Origin: JBBQZL01 sp038207745
GTDB lineage: Bacteria; Actinomycetota; Thermoleophilia; Solirubrobacterales; 70-9
Direction: 5' to 3'
Assembly (NCBI GenBank): GCA_038207745.1
Contig: JBBQZL010000005.1
Span: 1-29,421, forward strand
Length of the DNA stretch: 29,421 bases
Every line of letters begins with the position of its first letter. The stretch's first letter is position 1. The notes below the pieces were generated by a model. That model was not told the DNA's origin, made no database searches, and worked only from the letters and a program-made list of their open reading frames with translations. A program made the translations under genes and the position numbers. Of the stretch, positions 1-7,689 are shown in pieces.

Positions 1-733
1 TGCCGCCCTGCATCACCTGCTCGAGGACGGGCAGCAAGTCACGCACTGAGCCGATCTTCGAGTTGACCATGAGGATGTACGGGTTCTCCAGCACACCCTC
101 CATACGGTCCTGGTCGGTGACCATGTAGGGCGAGATGTAGCCCTTGTCGAACTGCATGCCCTCGGTGAACTCGAGTTCCATGCCGAAGGTCTGGCCTTCC
201 TCGACGTTTACGACGCCGTCCTTGCCGACCTTCTCGATTGCGTCGGCAATCACGTTGCCGATGCCGTCGTCAGCTGCCGAAATGGCGGCGACGCGTGCGA
301 TCTGATCCTTGTTGGCGATCTCCTTGGACTGCACATCGCGGAGGTTCTCAACGACCTGATCGACTGCCTTCTCGATGCCACTGCGAAGTGCCAATGGGTT
401 GGCTCCCGCCGCGACGTTCTTGAGGCCCTGACGGACGATGATCTGCGCAAGCAGGGTCGCCGTCGTGGTGCCGTCTCCGGCCACGTCGTTGGTCGCGGTT
501 GCGACTTCACGGACGAGCTGGGCACCCTGGTTCTCGAAGACGTCTTCGACTTCGATCTCGCGGGCGATGGTGACACCATCGTTGGTGATGGTCGGTGCGC
601 CGAACTTCTTGTCGAGGACGACGTAACGACCCTTGGGCCCGAGGGTGACCTTGACTGCATTGGCCACGGCGTCTACGCCGGCCTGCAGGGCCCCTCGTGC
701 TTCTTCGCTGTACTTCAGCTCCTTGTGAGCCAT
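1..733 (-). CDS. groEL: Chaperonin GroEL (60 kDa), N-terminal part, runs off the window
   Basis: Cytosolic chaperonin that folds proteins in an ATP-driven double ring capped by GroES. The visible 244 codons start at ATG 733 (MAHKELKYSEEARGAL) and read without interruption to the window edge. Family hallmarks are present: TLGPKGR at residues 30-36, the nucleotide-binding GDGTTTAT at 86-93, and the start of the apical domain with the EGMQFDKGYISPY signature near residues 190-202. A Shine-Dalgarno-like GGAAAGG lies about 10 nt before the start. The gene follows groES after only 35 nt, so both are on one transcript from the CIRCE-controlled promoter upstream of groES. The C-terminus is outside the window, so I cannot tell a Gly-Met-type tail from a His-rich tail, which distinguishes GroEL paralogues in actinobacteria. 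Confidence 0.98.
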   Translation of the reverse strand, partial: MAHKELKYSEEARGALQAGVDAVANAVKVTLGPKGRYVVLDKKFGAPTITNDGVTIAREIEVEDVFENQGAQLVREVATATNDVAGDGTTTATLLAQIIVRQGLKNVAAGANPLALRSGIEKAVDQVVENLRDVQSKEIANKDQIARVAAISAADDGIGNVIADAIEKVGKDGVVNVEEGQTFGMELEFTEGMQFDKGYISPYMVTDQDRMEGVLENPYILMVNSKIGSVRDLLPVLEQVMQGG

Positions 734-768
734 CTATTCAAAACCTTTCCGTGTTCTTGGTCGACTGC

Positions 769-1056
769 TTAGGCGACTTTGGCGAGAACGTCTGACTCGC
801 GGAGTACGAGCAACTCGTCACCTTCAACGGTGATTTCGGTGCCGCCGTACTTGGAGTAGAGAATCTCGTCACCTTCGACGACGTCGATCGGGCGGCGGGT
901 GCCGTCCTCGGCAATGGATCCGTCGCCAACTGCGAGGACCATGCCCTTCTGCGGCTTTTCCTTGGCCGTGTCGGGGAGATAGAGACCACTATCTGTGGTC
1001 TCGTCTTCCGCGACCGGCTTGACAATCAGCCTGTCCCCTAGGGGCTTCAGCTTCAT
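769..1056 (-). CDS. groES: Co-chaperonin GroES (10 kDa)
   Basis: Heptameric lid of the GroEL chamber. The protein has 95 residues, the usual family length. It begins MKLKPLGDRLIVKP, has the mobile-loop segment ETTDSGLYLPDTAKEKPQKG (about residues 18-37) that contacts GroEL, and ends in the beta-barrel segment GDELLVLRESDVLAKV. The start ATG at 1056 is preceded by a strong ribosome site, GGAGGT, at about 1063-1068 in complement. It is the first gene of the groES-groEL operon. The promoter and CIRCE operator just upstream indicate heat-shock control by an HrcA repressor, a well-known arrangement in actinobacteria. Confidence 0.98.
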   Translation of the reverse strand: MKLKPLGDRLIVKPVAEDETTDSGLYLPDTAKEKPQKGMVLAVGDGSIAEDGTRRPIDVVEGDEILYSKYGGTEITVEGDELLVLRESDVLAKVA

Positions 1057-1102
1057 CCGGTTACCTCCGTGTTTCTTGGGTTTGAAGTGTCTGCAGCGCT
1101 TT

Positions 1103-1119
1103 GGTGCTCGTTGAGCACC
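1103..1119. repeat. Perfect 7-bp inverted repeat next to CIRCE
   Basis: GGTGCTC-GTT-GAGCACC is a perfect 7-bp palindrome with a 3-nt loop, starting one base beyond the CIRCE element and inside the groES leader. It could be a second repressor half-site array or a leader hairpin. Its arms (GAGCACC) resemble CIRCE arms (GAGTGCC) only partly. Function is unknown. Confidence 0.6.
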
Positions 1120-1120
1120 G

Positions 1121-1147
1121 TTGGCACTCTAGTGGGGAGAGTGCCAG
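1121..1147 (-). promoter_or_regulatory. CIRCE operator (HrcA-binding inverted repeat)
   Basis: The sequence shows TTGGCACTC, a 9-nt spacer, then GAGTGCCAG. This matches the CIRCE consensus (TTAGCACTC-N9-GAGTGCTAA) with the canonical 9-nt spacing, and 8 of the 9 arm positions pair. It sits 65 nt before the groES start and just downstream of the predicted transcription start, the standard place for HrcA repression. No hrcA gene is in this window. Confidence 0.93.
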
Positions 1148-1158
1148 AAGCAGGTTGA

Positions 1159-1186
1159 ACGATACAGGTCTGAATCTCAACGTCAA
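1159..1186 (-). promoter_or_regulatory. Predicted sigma-70-type promoter of groES-groEL
   Basis: On the minus strand TTGACG (complement of 1181-1186) is followed after 16 nt by TATCGT (complement of 1159-1164). These resemble -35 and -10 boxes. The expected transcription start, near 1152, puts the CIRCE inverted repeat at the very beginning of the transcript, which supports the call. It was identified by eye only. Confidence 0.6.
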
Positions 1187-1243
1187 GTCAGATCTCAGTG
1201 AAGAGGCATCAGATCGTGGGCGCGAGGCGAGGCAGGCGACCTC

Positions 1244-1717
1244 TCAATCGAATGCAAGCAGGCGACAGCCCAGGTGCGCGGCGAGTCCTTCGGCGCCGCC
1301 GCGCATCACGGCGTCGTGATTCACCTCGAAGATCGGGCGTGCGATCGGCGCGACCAGATTCATCCAACGCTTTGTGGTTCGCACCCGCCATTCGTAGAGC
1401 ACCGCCGTGATGCCGTCCTGCTCGAGCAGGCGCCACTTACCGACTCCCTCGAGGTCCCCGGTCACGGTTGCCTCGATCAGGCCCGGTCGTTCGGCGCGGA
1501 CCACTTCCGCCTCGAAGGTGACCGAGTAGGGAAGCCTGCTGCGCCAGATGCATCGGTAACGGTAACCGAGCCCATCGGCATCACCATGTTCAAGCTCGTC
1601 GAGTCTCTTGACGTTCGGCCACCAGTTCGGCCATGACCCGGGCTCCGCGATCGCCTCCCAGACCGGCTCCCGCGGAGATTCCAGGAGCCAGGTGGTGAGG
1701 AATGCGTACGAGGCCAA
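1244..1717 (-). CDS. SRPBCC-fold (START/polyketide-cyclase-like) protein
   Basis: A 157-residue cytosolic protein with the pattern of the SRPBCC/Bet v1 superfamily. It has an N-terminal beta strand and helix with the signature SPREPVWEAIAEPGSWPNWWP (about residues 14-34). Alternating strands follow (YRYRCIWRSRLPYSVTFEAEV, then GVGKWRLL), and a long C-terminal helix ends the chain (EVNHDAVMRGGAEGLAAHL). Such proteins bind hydrophobic ligands or act as cyclases or dehydratases; the ligand cannot be read from sequence. The predicted start is TTG, with no strong ribosome site. It lies 20 nt downstream of the ASCH-like gene on the same strand, so it may be the last gene of a short crp-ASCH-SRPBCC unit. 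The fold call is good; the function is unknown. Confidence 0.85.
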   Translation of the reverse strand: MASYAFLTTWLLESPREPVWEAIAEPGSWPNWWPNVKRLDELEHGDADGLGYRYRCIWRSRLPYSVTFEAEVVRAERPGLIEATVTGDLEGVGKWRLLEQDGITAVLYEWRVRTTKRWMNLVAPIARPIFEVNHDAVMRGGAEGLAAHLGCRLLAFD

Positions 1718-1737
1718 TGGGCGGTTTCGGCCGACCG

Positions 1738-2139
1738 CTAGTTCTGGGAGGGGGTCTCGCCGTTGCCGAAATGCGACGGCGGCCGCTCGACTATCTGCGA
1801 GAACCGGATCACCGTCACAAGGTCGCCCTCTGACACCGGGCGGGCGTAGATCTGCTCGAGAAAATTGATCGTCTCCTCGAGCCGCCGGAACTCGGGATTG
1901 TCATGCTCGATATCACGGGGAGAGAGGTCACGGAGGTTCTTCACGTCGACGTCATCGATCACTGCGGCGAAGATTTTTTCCCGCGGATTGTGACGGCTGC
2001 CGACGGTGATCCAGACGACCTGTCCGCGCTCATACTTCGTGCTCTTGTCGCCAAGCCGGATCGTGGCGCACTTGCGACCGCGCTTGAGCTGATCGGCAAA
2101 CACAGCCGAGTAGAAGTTGAGTGCATAGAGGCCGTTCAT
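1738..2139 (-). CDS. ASCH/PUA-like domain protein
   Basis: A 133-residue protein starting with ATG (MNGLYALNFYSAVFADQLKRGRKCATIRLG). The opening strand, the xxLxxGRKxxTIRLGDKS segment (residues 18-33) and the later QVVWITVG (about 40-47) are typical of ASCH domains. These PUA-related folds are thought to bind RNA or modified nucleotides. The central IDDVDVKNLRDLSPRDIEHD segment is the usual strand-plus-helix after the barrel. The C-terminal 20 residues look disordered. It lies between the Crp-type regulator (20 nt upstream) and the SRPBCC gene (20 nt downstream). No substrate is known. Domain assignment is by pattern only. Confidence 0.7.
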   Translation of the reverse strand: MNGLYALNFYSAVFADQLKRGRKCATIRLGDKSTKYERGQVVWITVGSRHNPREKIFAAVIDDVDVKNLRDLSPRDIEHDNPEFRRLEETINFLEQIYARPVSEGDLVTVIRFSQIVERPPSHFGNGETPSQN

Positions 2140-2159
2140 CGTCCGAGCGTATCCGAGAA

Positions 2160-2852
2160 CTAAAAGATGTAGTTGCGAAGCCGGTCGGGGTCGAGCACGG
2201 TCACCCGCCCGCGGCCGGCGCGGACGACGCCGGCCCGTTCGAGATCAGCCAGGAAGCGGCTGACGCTCTCTCGCGAAGTCCCTGCAAGCTGGGCCAGCGC
2301 CGACTGGGTCATCCGGATCGTCATGTTGCGACTCTCGGTTGCGGATGGGTCGTCCTCGACCAGCTGCAGCATCGCTCCGGCAACCCGGCTCGGCACGGTC
2401 TGAAACGACTGGCTGGTCAGTCGCTCGTTGGTTGCGCGCAGCCGGCGTACCAAGGCTCCGACCAGCTTGAGCGTCAGCTCCGGATTCCGTTCCAGGAGCG
2501 CGTGGACATCGCGTGCCGGAAGCGCGAGCAACTCGCCGTCCTCCACGGCCTCTACCGAGGCGGCGCGAACCTCGCCGTCGAACATCGCCAGCTCACCGAA
2601 AATGTCCCCCGGCCCGAGGTTGGCGAGGGTGATGGCGCGGCCATCGGGATGCTCGCGGGTGACGCGGAAGGCTCCCGAACGGACGATGTAGGACGCATCG
2701 GACTGGTCTCCCTCATGGAAAACCCTTGTGTCCTCCGGAAATGTCCGCGGTACCGCAACCCGCGAGAAACGCTCCAGCTCCGCATCACCGAGCTCGGAGA
2801 AAAGCGGCACGCGCTTCAGCAGGTCGACGACACTCTCCTCGTTGATCGCCAC
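2160..2852 (-). CDS. Crp/Fnr-family transcriptional regulator
   Basis: A 230-residue DNA-binding regulator with an N-terminal cyclic-nucleotide-binding domain (about residues 16-125) and a C-terminal winged helix-turn-helix (about 150-228). The phosphate-binding cassette is intact: PGDIFGELAMFDGEVRAASV at 81-100 keeps the Gly-Glu and Arg-Ala-Ala-Ser residues that hold cAMP in Crp. The recognition region MTQSALAQLAGTSRESVSRF (181-200) fits the Crp HTH. There are no N-terminal cysteines for an Fnr-type iron-sulfur cluster. It resembles the Crp of actinobacteria (GlxR/Rv3676 type), so binding of cAMP is likely but not proven. The start is GTG at 2852. The 125-nt gap upstream holds a near-palindrome (2914-2932) that could be an autoregulatory site. 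Confidence 0.92.
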   Translation of the reverse strand: MAINEESVVDLLKRVPLFSELGDAELERFSRVAVPRTFPEDTRVFHEGDQSDASYIVRSGAFRVTREHPDGRAITLANLGPGDIFGELAMFDGEVRAASVEAVEDGELLALPARDVHALLERNPELTLKLVGALVRRLRATNERLTSQSFQTVPSRVAGAMLQLVEDDPSATESRNMTIRMTQSALAQLAGTSRESVSRFLADLERAGVVRAGRGRVTVLDPDRLRNYIF

Positions 2853-2913
2853 GGATTGATTATGGCGGTCGGAGCGGGCATGTCGAATCCGGCTGCCCCG
2901 CTTTTCACATCCC

Positions 2914-2932
2914 GTACACCAGTAGGTGGTAC
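2914..2932. promoter_or_regulatory. Imperfect palindrome upstream of the Crp-type regulator
   Basis: GTACACC-AGTA-GGTGGTAC forms an imperfect inverted repeat (one extra base in the right arm) in the 125-nt gap between the Crp gene and the end of lhr. It does not match the classical TGTGA-N6-TCACA Crp site and has no T-run to make it a terminator. An operator is possible but unproven. Confidence 0.3.
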
Positions 2933-2977
2933 GATCGGTCTCGCCCTGGCCATGCGAGCGGATCCTTCCCGACCCGT

Positions 2978-5900
2978 CTATCTGGTCAGGACCAGCTTGC
3001 GCGGGGTGCGGCTCAGGCCGGCCTCCAGCAGCGCTGACTCATGGACCGACCCGATCACCGGCTCACCCTCGACCTTCTCGACATCCAGCTTCGGGATCCT
3101 GTCCTTTCGGGCCGCCTCGACAAGGAAGCTGACTGCGGCAACCAGCTCCCGGTGGTCGAGTTTGACCAGCGGCAGCAGTCCGCGCCCTCCGCGCTCGATG
3201 TAGATCACCGGCTCGCCGTCGCGGAGCAGCAGGTGGGCGCCGGGCGTACGACCGGGTCGACGGGTGCCCTCGCGCTTGGGCCACGGCAACGAGGCGCCGT
3301 ATGGATTGGCCGGATCCGTCGCGGCGAGGACGTTGAATGAGCCGTCCTCCAGCGGCAGCGAGCGCAGGCGCTCGACGGCTCCGGGCAGCGCGAACTGGGC
3401 GCCGCCGAGCCCCTCGACGAAGTAGCCGCGCCTTGCGGACCCGAGCAGCTCGAGGTTGCCGAGCTCCCCATAGAGGGTCGCCATCCCGCCGGGCACCCCT
3501 TCGGCGAGGATCGTCTCCCTGGTTACGATGCCGTATCGCTCCAGCATCAGCTCGGCCTGTGCGCGCAGCCGAGGGCCACTTGCAGGTGCGCCCGCAAAGA
3601 GCGGCGCGGTCAGCGACCACCGCCCCTGGACGATCCCCGCACTCGCCGGTCTGCGGGGCGAGAAGCGGCGGCCGCCACGGCCCGCTGCGGATGTTGCCTG
3701 GATCCGTGGTGAGCGCAGCGGGGCAAATGCATCGTTGGTGACCTCGCCTGCCCAGACGAGATCCCAGAGCGCCGAGTGCAGTTCCTCCCGGATCTGATCG
3801 ACGTCGGCGAGCAGGTCGAGCCAGAAGCTGGGGCCTGCCTCGAGCCTGGCGCGAATCGAGTCGTGGATCTCGCCGACCGGGCTCTCAAGCCGCGAAGCCG
3901 AGGGTGGCGGTCCGGCGATACGGACATCGTCACGGAAGTAGAGCGCGACACGCCCGTCGTAGCGTCCGAGCGGTCCGGCGCCGAGCCAGACGATCTCCCC
4001 GCTGGTGCAGAGCTGGTCCAGCCAGATCTGGCTATAGGACCCGAGCCGGCGCGGCAGCACATCCTCCTCCCAGACCTTCGGTGTCAGTGCCACACCCTGA
4101 AGCGAGACCAGCGCCTCGCGCAGCCGATCCGGTCCGGCACCCGCGGGCCGATGCGCGTCGACGTTCTGCCAACTCGGCAGAAATCGCGCGAGCTGGCGGC
4201 GGTCGGCGGGCTCGACCTCCTTGCGGAGGTGGGCGAGGCTGGCGCGCCGGACCCGTCGCAGGACCTCCGAGTCGCACCATTCGCGCTCGGTACCGCCGGG
4301 CAGCAGCTCTCCCCTGACCAGCACCCCCTGCTGTTCGAGACCGCGCAGCACCGGGAGCATGTCGACCTCGTAGCGATCATAGATCTGCTGTGTCGGAAAG
4401 GGACCATGGGAGCGTGCGTAGCGGCGGACCATGGTCTCGATCGGGTTCTCGCGCTGCTCAAGAAAGGTCGCCGGCAGGCCGCCGGGTGGCTGGACGCCAA
4501 GGGCGTCACGGAAGAGGCCGGCGTCCTCGACCGCGATCAACCGCTCCTCGCCGGCGATCCTGACCCTGGCCACGCGCCGCTCGTTGATCAGCTTCTCGAG
4601 CATCGTGGCGGCTGAGTAGCCGGGCTGGGCGCGCTGGTCGCACTCCTCGTCGGTCAGGTCACCGAGGTTTCTGAGAATCTGCTGGAGCGCGTCCCGGTCA
4701 CGCGCCATCCCGCCCTCGGTGCGGTGCTGGAGCGAGGCCTCGACCTCGTCGAGCGCGTCGACCCCGATCAGCTCACGGAGCTCCTCCTGGCCGAGCAGCT
4801 CGCGAAGAAGATCCCGGTCGAGCGCAAGCGCGGCGGCGCGGCGCTCGGCATTCGGGGTGTCCCCCTCGTACATATAGGTGGCGACGTAGTCGAAGAGCAG
4901 CGACGAGGCAAAGGGAGAGGCGGTCTGTGTCTCGACCTCGACAAGCGTCAGGCGCCGCGACTGCAGGTTGCGGAGCAGCTCGTCGAGCGCCGGCAGATCG
5001 AAGACGTCCTTGAGGCACTCACGGTAGGTCTCGAGGATTACCGGGAAGCGGGGGAAGTCCCTGGCGACCTCGAGCAGGCTCTGGGATTTGAGCCGCTGCT
5101 GCCAGAGCGGAGTTCGCTTGCCCGGGTATGCACGGGGAATGAGCAGCGATCTCGCCGCGTTCTCGCGGAAGCGGGCGCCAAAGAGTGCAGACCCGGACAG
5201 CTCGGCGACAACCAGCTCCTCGAGCTCATCGGGCTCGATCAGGATCAGATCGGCAGGCGGCGGCTCATCGGTATCGGGCAGGTGGATGACGATGCCGTCG
5301 TCGGACCAGATCGCGTCGACCTCGAGGTCGCGTTCGAGACGGATCTTGCGGGTAAGCGCGAGACCCCACGCGGCGTGGACCCGGCCACCGTAGGGAGACA
5401 GAACGCAGACGCGCCAGTCTCCGATCTCATCGCGGAAGCGCTCAACGACGATCGTTTCGTCCGAGGGCACGACGCGAGTCGCAGCCTGTTGTTCGCGCAG
5501 GTAGGTGATCAGGTTTTGCGCGGCCCGCGGGTCGAGGTCGTACTCGGACGCAAGCTGCTCGGGCTCCTTTGAAACCGATTCGCGGGCGAAGGCACCGATC
5601 GCCTTGCCGAGGTCTGCCGGTCGACCCATTCCGTCGCCTCGCCAGAAGGGCACCGCACCCGGAACGCCAGGAGCCGGGGTGACGATCACGCGGTCGCGGG
5701 TGATGTCCTCGATCCGCCATGTCGACGCACCGAGCAGGAACGTCTGGCCGCGGCGGGCCTCATAGACCATCTCCTCGTCGAGTTCACCAACCCGTCGGCC
5801 GTCGGGCAGGTGGACCCCGTAGAGACCACGATCGGGAATGGTCCCGGCGTTGGTGACCGCAAGCTGGAGCGCGCCCTTTCGGCCATGAACAGTCCCGAGC

Positions 5901-7588
5901 GTCCGGTCCCAGACGATCCGGGGGCGCAGCTCGGCAAAGCGATCTGAGGGATAGCGGCCGTCGAGCATGTCGAGAACGTTCTCGAGCTGCTCGCGGGATA
6001 GATCGTGGAACGACTCGGTTGAGCAGACCATCGCCTCGATGTCGTCGACGGTCCACTTGTCCTGCGCCGACATCGAGACCAGGTGCTGGGCCAGGACGTC
6101 GAGCGGGTTCTGGGGAATCACCGTCTCCTCGATGTCCCCGTCCCGCATACGCCTGGTCAGGACCGCGCATTCAAGGAGGTCACCACGGAACTTCGGGAAG
6201 ATCCGGCCCTTCGAAATCTCGCCCATCGTGTGCCCGGCGCGGCCGATCCGCTGCAGGCCGCGGGTCACCGACTTTGGGGACTCGACCTGGATGACCAGAT
6301 CAACCGCGCCCATGTCGATACCGAGCTCGAGCGACGAAGTGGCAACGAGGCACGGGAGTTGGCCCGATTTGAGCATCTCCTCGACGACCGCTCGTTCCTC
6401 ATGGGAGAGGGACCCGTGGTGGGCGCGGGCGATGTCGATCGATGACGGCGCGACCGGGTCAGCGCCCTCCTCGGCGGCCGCGTTGACTTGCTCCTCGGCC
6501 AACTCGTTCATCCGCTTCGCGAGCCGCTCCGCGCCGCGACGGTTGTTGACGAAGATGATCGTCGAAGTATGTTCGCGGACGAGCTTCAGCAACTCGGGAT
6601 AGATCGCCGGCCAGATGCTCCGCGGATTGACGTAGTCGCCCGCGCCGACTTCGGCGTCGACGGTGATCCCTTCCATTCCGGGCATCTGGATCCCCGGCTC
6701 GGCCATGTCATCGACCGGGACGACGATTTCGAGGTCGAGCTTCTTGCGGGTCCCCGCATCAACGATCCGGCACTCCTGTCTGGGGCCCACGAGGAATTTC
6801 GCAATCCGCTCCAATGGCCTCTGTGTCGCCGACAGCCCGATCCTCTGGACTCCTTGGGCGCCACCGGCTTTCCTCGCGGGGGGTGGTGCCGATTTGGGGG
6901 ACCGCGCCGAGGGGCCGGAGGCCTCGAGGTGTGGTGGTACAAAATCGGTGACAGGACCCGCCGCGCCTGAACCGTCGGTGCCGCGCACAAGCCAATCAAG
7001 ACGCTCCAGGGTCAGTGCGAGGTGCGCGCCGCGCTTGGTCTGGGCGACGGCGTGAATCTCGTCGACGATCACCGCCTCGACGTTGGTGAGGATCTCGCGG
7101 ACCCCCGAGGTCAGCATCAGGTAGAGCGACTCGGGCGTGGTGATCAGGATGTCGGGCGGATTGCGACGCATGGCCCGGCGATCGGCCTGCGGTGTGTCGC
7201 CGGTTCGCAGCCCGACCGCGATGTCAGAGCCAATACCCGCCAGGGGCGCACGGAGGTTGCGCTCGATGTCGTAGGAGAGCGCCTTGAGCGGGGAGATGTA
7301 GACGATGCGGACGCCTGCGGGCTTCTCGGTCGCGGCAGCGGCATTTCCCCCCGGTGCTGCCTCGCGCGCCTCTGCATCGGCCCGTGCCAACCTGTCGATC
7401 CCCCAGAGGAAGCTGGCGAGGGTCTTACCGGACCCCGTGGGGGCGCAGATCAGCGCGTTGTCGCCTGAGGCGATCGCGTCCCAGCCCCGTTCCTGGACCA
7501 GCGTGGGGGCTTCGAAGGATGCCTCGAACCAGCGCCTGACCGGCTCGCTGAAGAGTGAGAGGGAGGTTCGTTTTGGCTCAGGACTCAA
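2978..7588 (-). CDS. lhr: Large ATP-dependent helicase Lhr (SF2, long form)
   Basis: A 1536-residue DNA repair helicase; long-form family members are close to 1500 residues. The core has Walker A APTGSGKT at residues 49-56, PLKALSYDIERNL around 100-113, DEIH (motif II) at 176-179, SAT (motif III) at 252-254, and the motif V/VI region GIDMGAVDLV and RGLQRIGRAGH. The Lhr core, winged-helix and beta-barrel segments follow (for example PDGRRVGELDEEMVYEARRGQTFLLG), and a long C-terminal extension is typical of bacterial Lhr. Known relatives are ATP-dependent 3'-5' translocases. The start is TTG at 7588. Oddity: about 45 extra low-complexity residues (202-246) lie between motifs II and III and are encoded by a palindromic DNA stretch. 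The gene seems to stand alone, 125 nt from crp. Confidence 0.96.
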   Translation of the reverse strand: MSPEPKRTSLSLFSEPVRRWFEASFEAPTLVQERGWDAIASGDNALICAPTGSGKTLASFLWGIDRLARADAEAREAAPGGNAAAATEKPAGVRIVYISPLKALSYDIERNLRAPLAGIGSDIAVGLRTGDTPQADRRAMRRNPPDILITTPESLYLMLTSGVREILTNVEAVIVDEIHAVAQTKRGAHLALTLERLDWLVRGTDGSGAAGPVTDFVPPHLEASGPSARSPKSAPPPARKAGGAQGVQRIGLSATQRPLERIAKFLVGPRQECRIVDAGTRKKLDLEIVVPVDDMAEPGIQMPGMEGITVDAEVGAGDYVNPRSIWPAIYPELLKLVREHTSTIIFVNNRRGAERLAKRMNELAEEQVNAAAEEGADPVAPSSIDIARAHHGSLSHEERAVVEEMLKSGQLPCLVATSSLELGIDMGAVDLVIQVESPKSVTRGLQRIGRAGHTMGEISKGRIFPKFRGDLLECAVLTRRMRDGDIEETVIPQNPLDVLAQHLVSMSAQDKWTVDDIEAMVCSTESFHDLSREQLENVLDMLDGRYPSDRFAELRPRIVWDRTLGTVHGRKGALQLAVTNAGTIPDRGLYGVHLPDGRRVGELDEEMVYEARRGQTFLLGASTWRIEDITRDRVIVTPAPGVPGAVPFWRGDGMGRPADLGKAIGAFARESVSKEPEQLASEYDLDPRAAQNLITYLREQQAATRVVPSDETIVVERFRDEIGDWRVCVLSPYGGRVHAAWGLALTRKIRLERDLEVDAIWSDDGIVIHLPDTDEPPPADLILIEPDELEELVVAELSGSALFGARFRENAARSLLIPRAYPGKRTPLWQQRLKSQSLLEVARDFPRFPVILETYRECLKDVFDLPALDELLRNLQSRRLTLVEVETQTASPFASSLLFDYVATYMYEGDTPNAERRAAALALDRDLLRELLGQEELRELIGVDALDEVEASLQHRTEGGMARDRDALQQILRNLGDLTDEECDQRAQPGYSAATMLEKLINERRVARVRIAGEERLIAVEDAGLFRDALGVQPPGGLPATFLEQRENPIETMVRRYARSHGPFPTQQIYDRYEVDMLPVLRGLEQQGVLVRGELLPGGTEREWCDSEVLRRVRRASLAHLRKEVEPADRRQLARFLPSWQNVDAHRPAGAGPDRLREALVSLQGVALTPKVWEEDVLPRRLGSYSQIWLDQLCTSGEIVWLGAGPLGRYDGRVALYFRDDVRIAGPPPSASRLESPVGEIHDSIRARLEAGPSFWLDLLADVDQIREELHSALWDLVWAGEVTNDAFAPLRSPRIQATSAAGRGGRRFSPRRPASAGIVQGRWSLTAPLFAGAPASGPRLRAQAELMLERYGIVTRETILAEGVPGGMATLYGELGNLELLGSARRGYFVEGLGGAQFALPGAVERLRSLPLEDGSFNVLAATDPANPYGASLPWPKREGTRRPGRTPGAHLLLRDGEPVIYIERGGRGLLPLVKLDHRELVAAVSFLVEAARKDRIPKLDVEKVEGEPVIGSVHESALLEAGLSRTPRKLVLTR
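6889..6948. repeat. Nested palindromic insert inside lhr
   Basis: CCGATTT (6889-6895) and AAATCGG (6942-6948) form a perfect 7-bp outer inverted repeat. A second hairpin lies inside it: CGAGGGGCC (6908-6916) pairs with GGCCTCG (6920-6926), with a 2-nt bulge. Both flanks also carry GGTGGT. The element is read in frame and encodes Lhr residues about 214-234, rich in Pro, Ser and Ala, at a position where Lhr proteins normally have only a short loop. It resembles, in behaviour only, palindromic elements known to insert into coding sequence. No second full copy was found in this window. Confidence 0.5.
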
Positions 7589-7646
7589 GCCACCGATACT
7601 ACGCCGCCGCCGAACCCGGCTTCGAACGCCAGGCTCGACGAGGCAA

Positions 7647-7668
7647 ACCGCGAGGTTGCTCGCGCGGT
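7647..7668 (-). terminator. Possible hairpin downstream of the small surface protein
   Basis: ACCGCGAG (7647-7654), loop GTTG, and CTCGCGCGGT (7659-7668) pair with a 2-nt bulge. On the minus strand the hairpin lies 21 nt after the stop codon of the small surface-protein gene and is followed by TTT. The T-run is very short, so a factor-independent terminator is only a possibility. The rest of the gap 7589-7689 shows nothing else. Confidence 0.3.
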
Positions 7669-7689
7669 ACTAACGAGGCGCTTTTTGTC

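Noticed and set aside
2895..2935. Crp-type binding site upstream of the Crp gene
   Set aside because: TGTGA occurs once (complement), but no TCACA partner is present at the required spacing.
2121..3203. Long plus-strand frame opposite the Crp gene and the end of lhr (360 codons)
   Set aside because: It is antisense to two well-recognised proteins; its composition is that of a high-GC shadow frame and no domain is recognisable.
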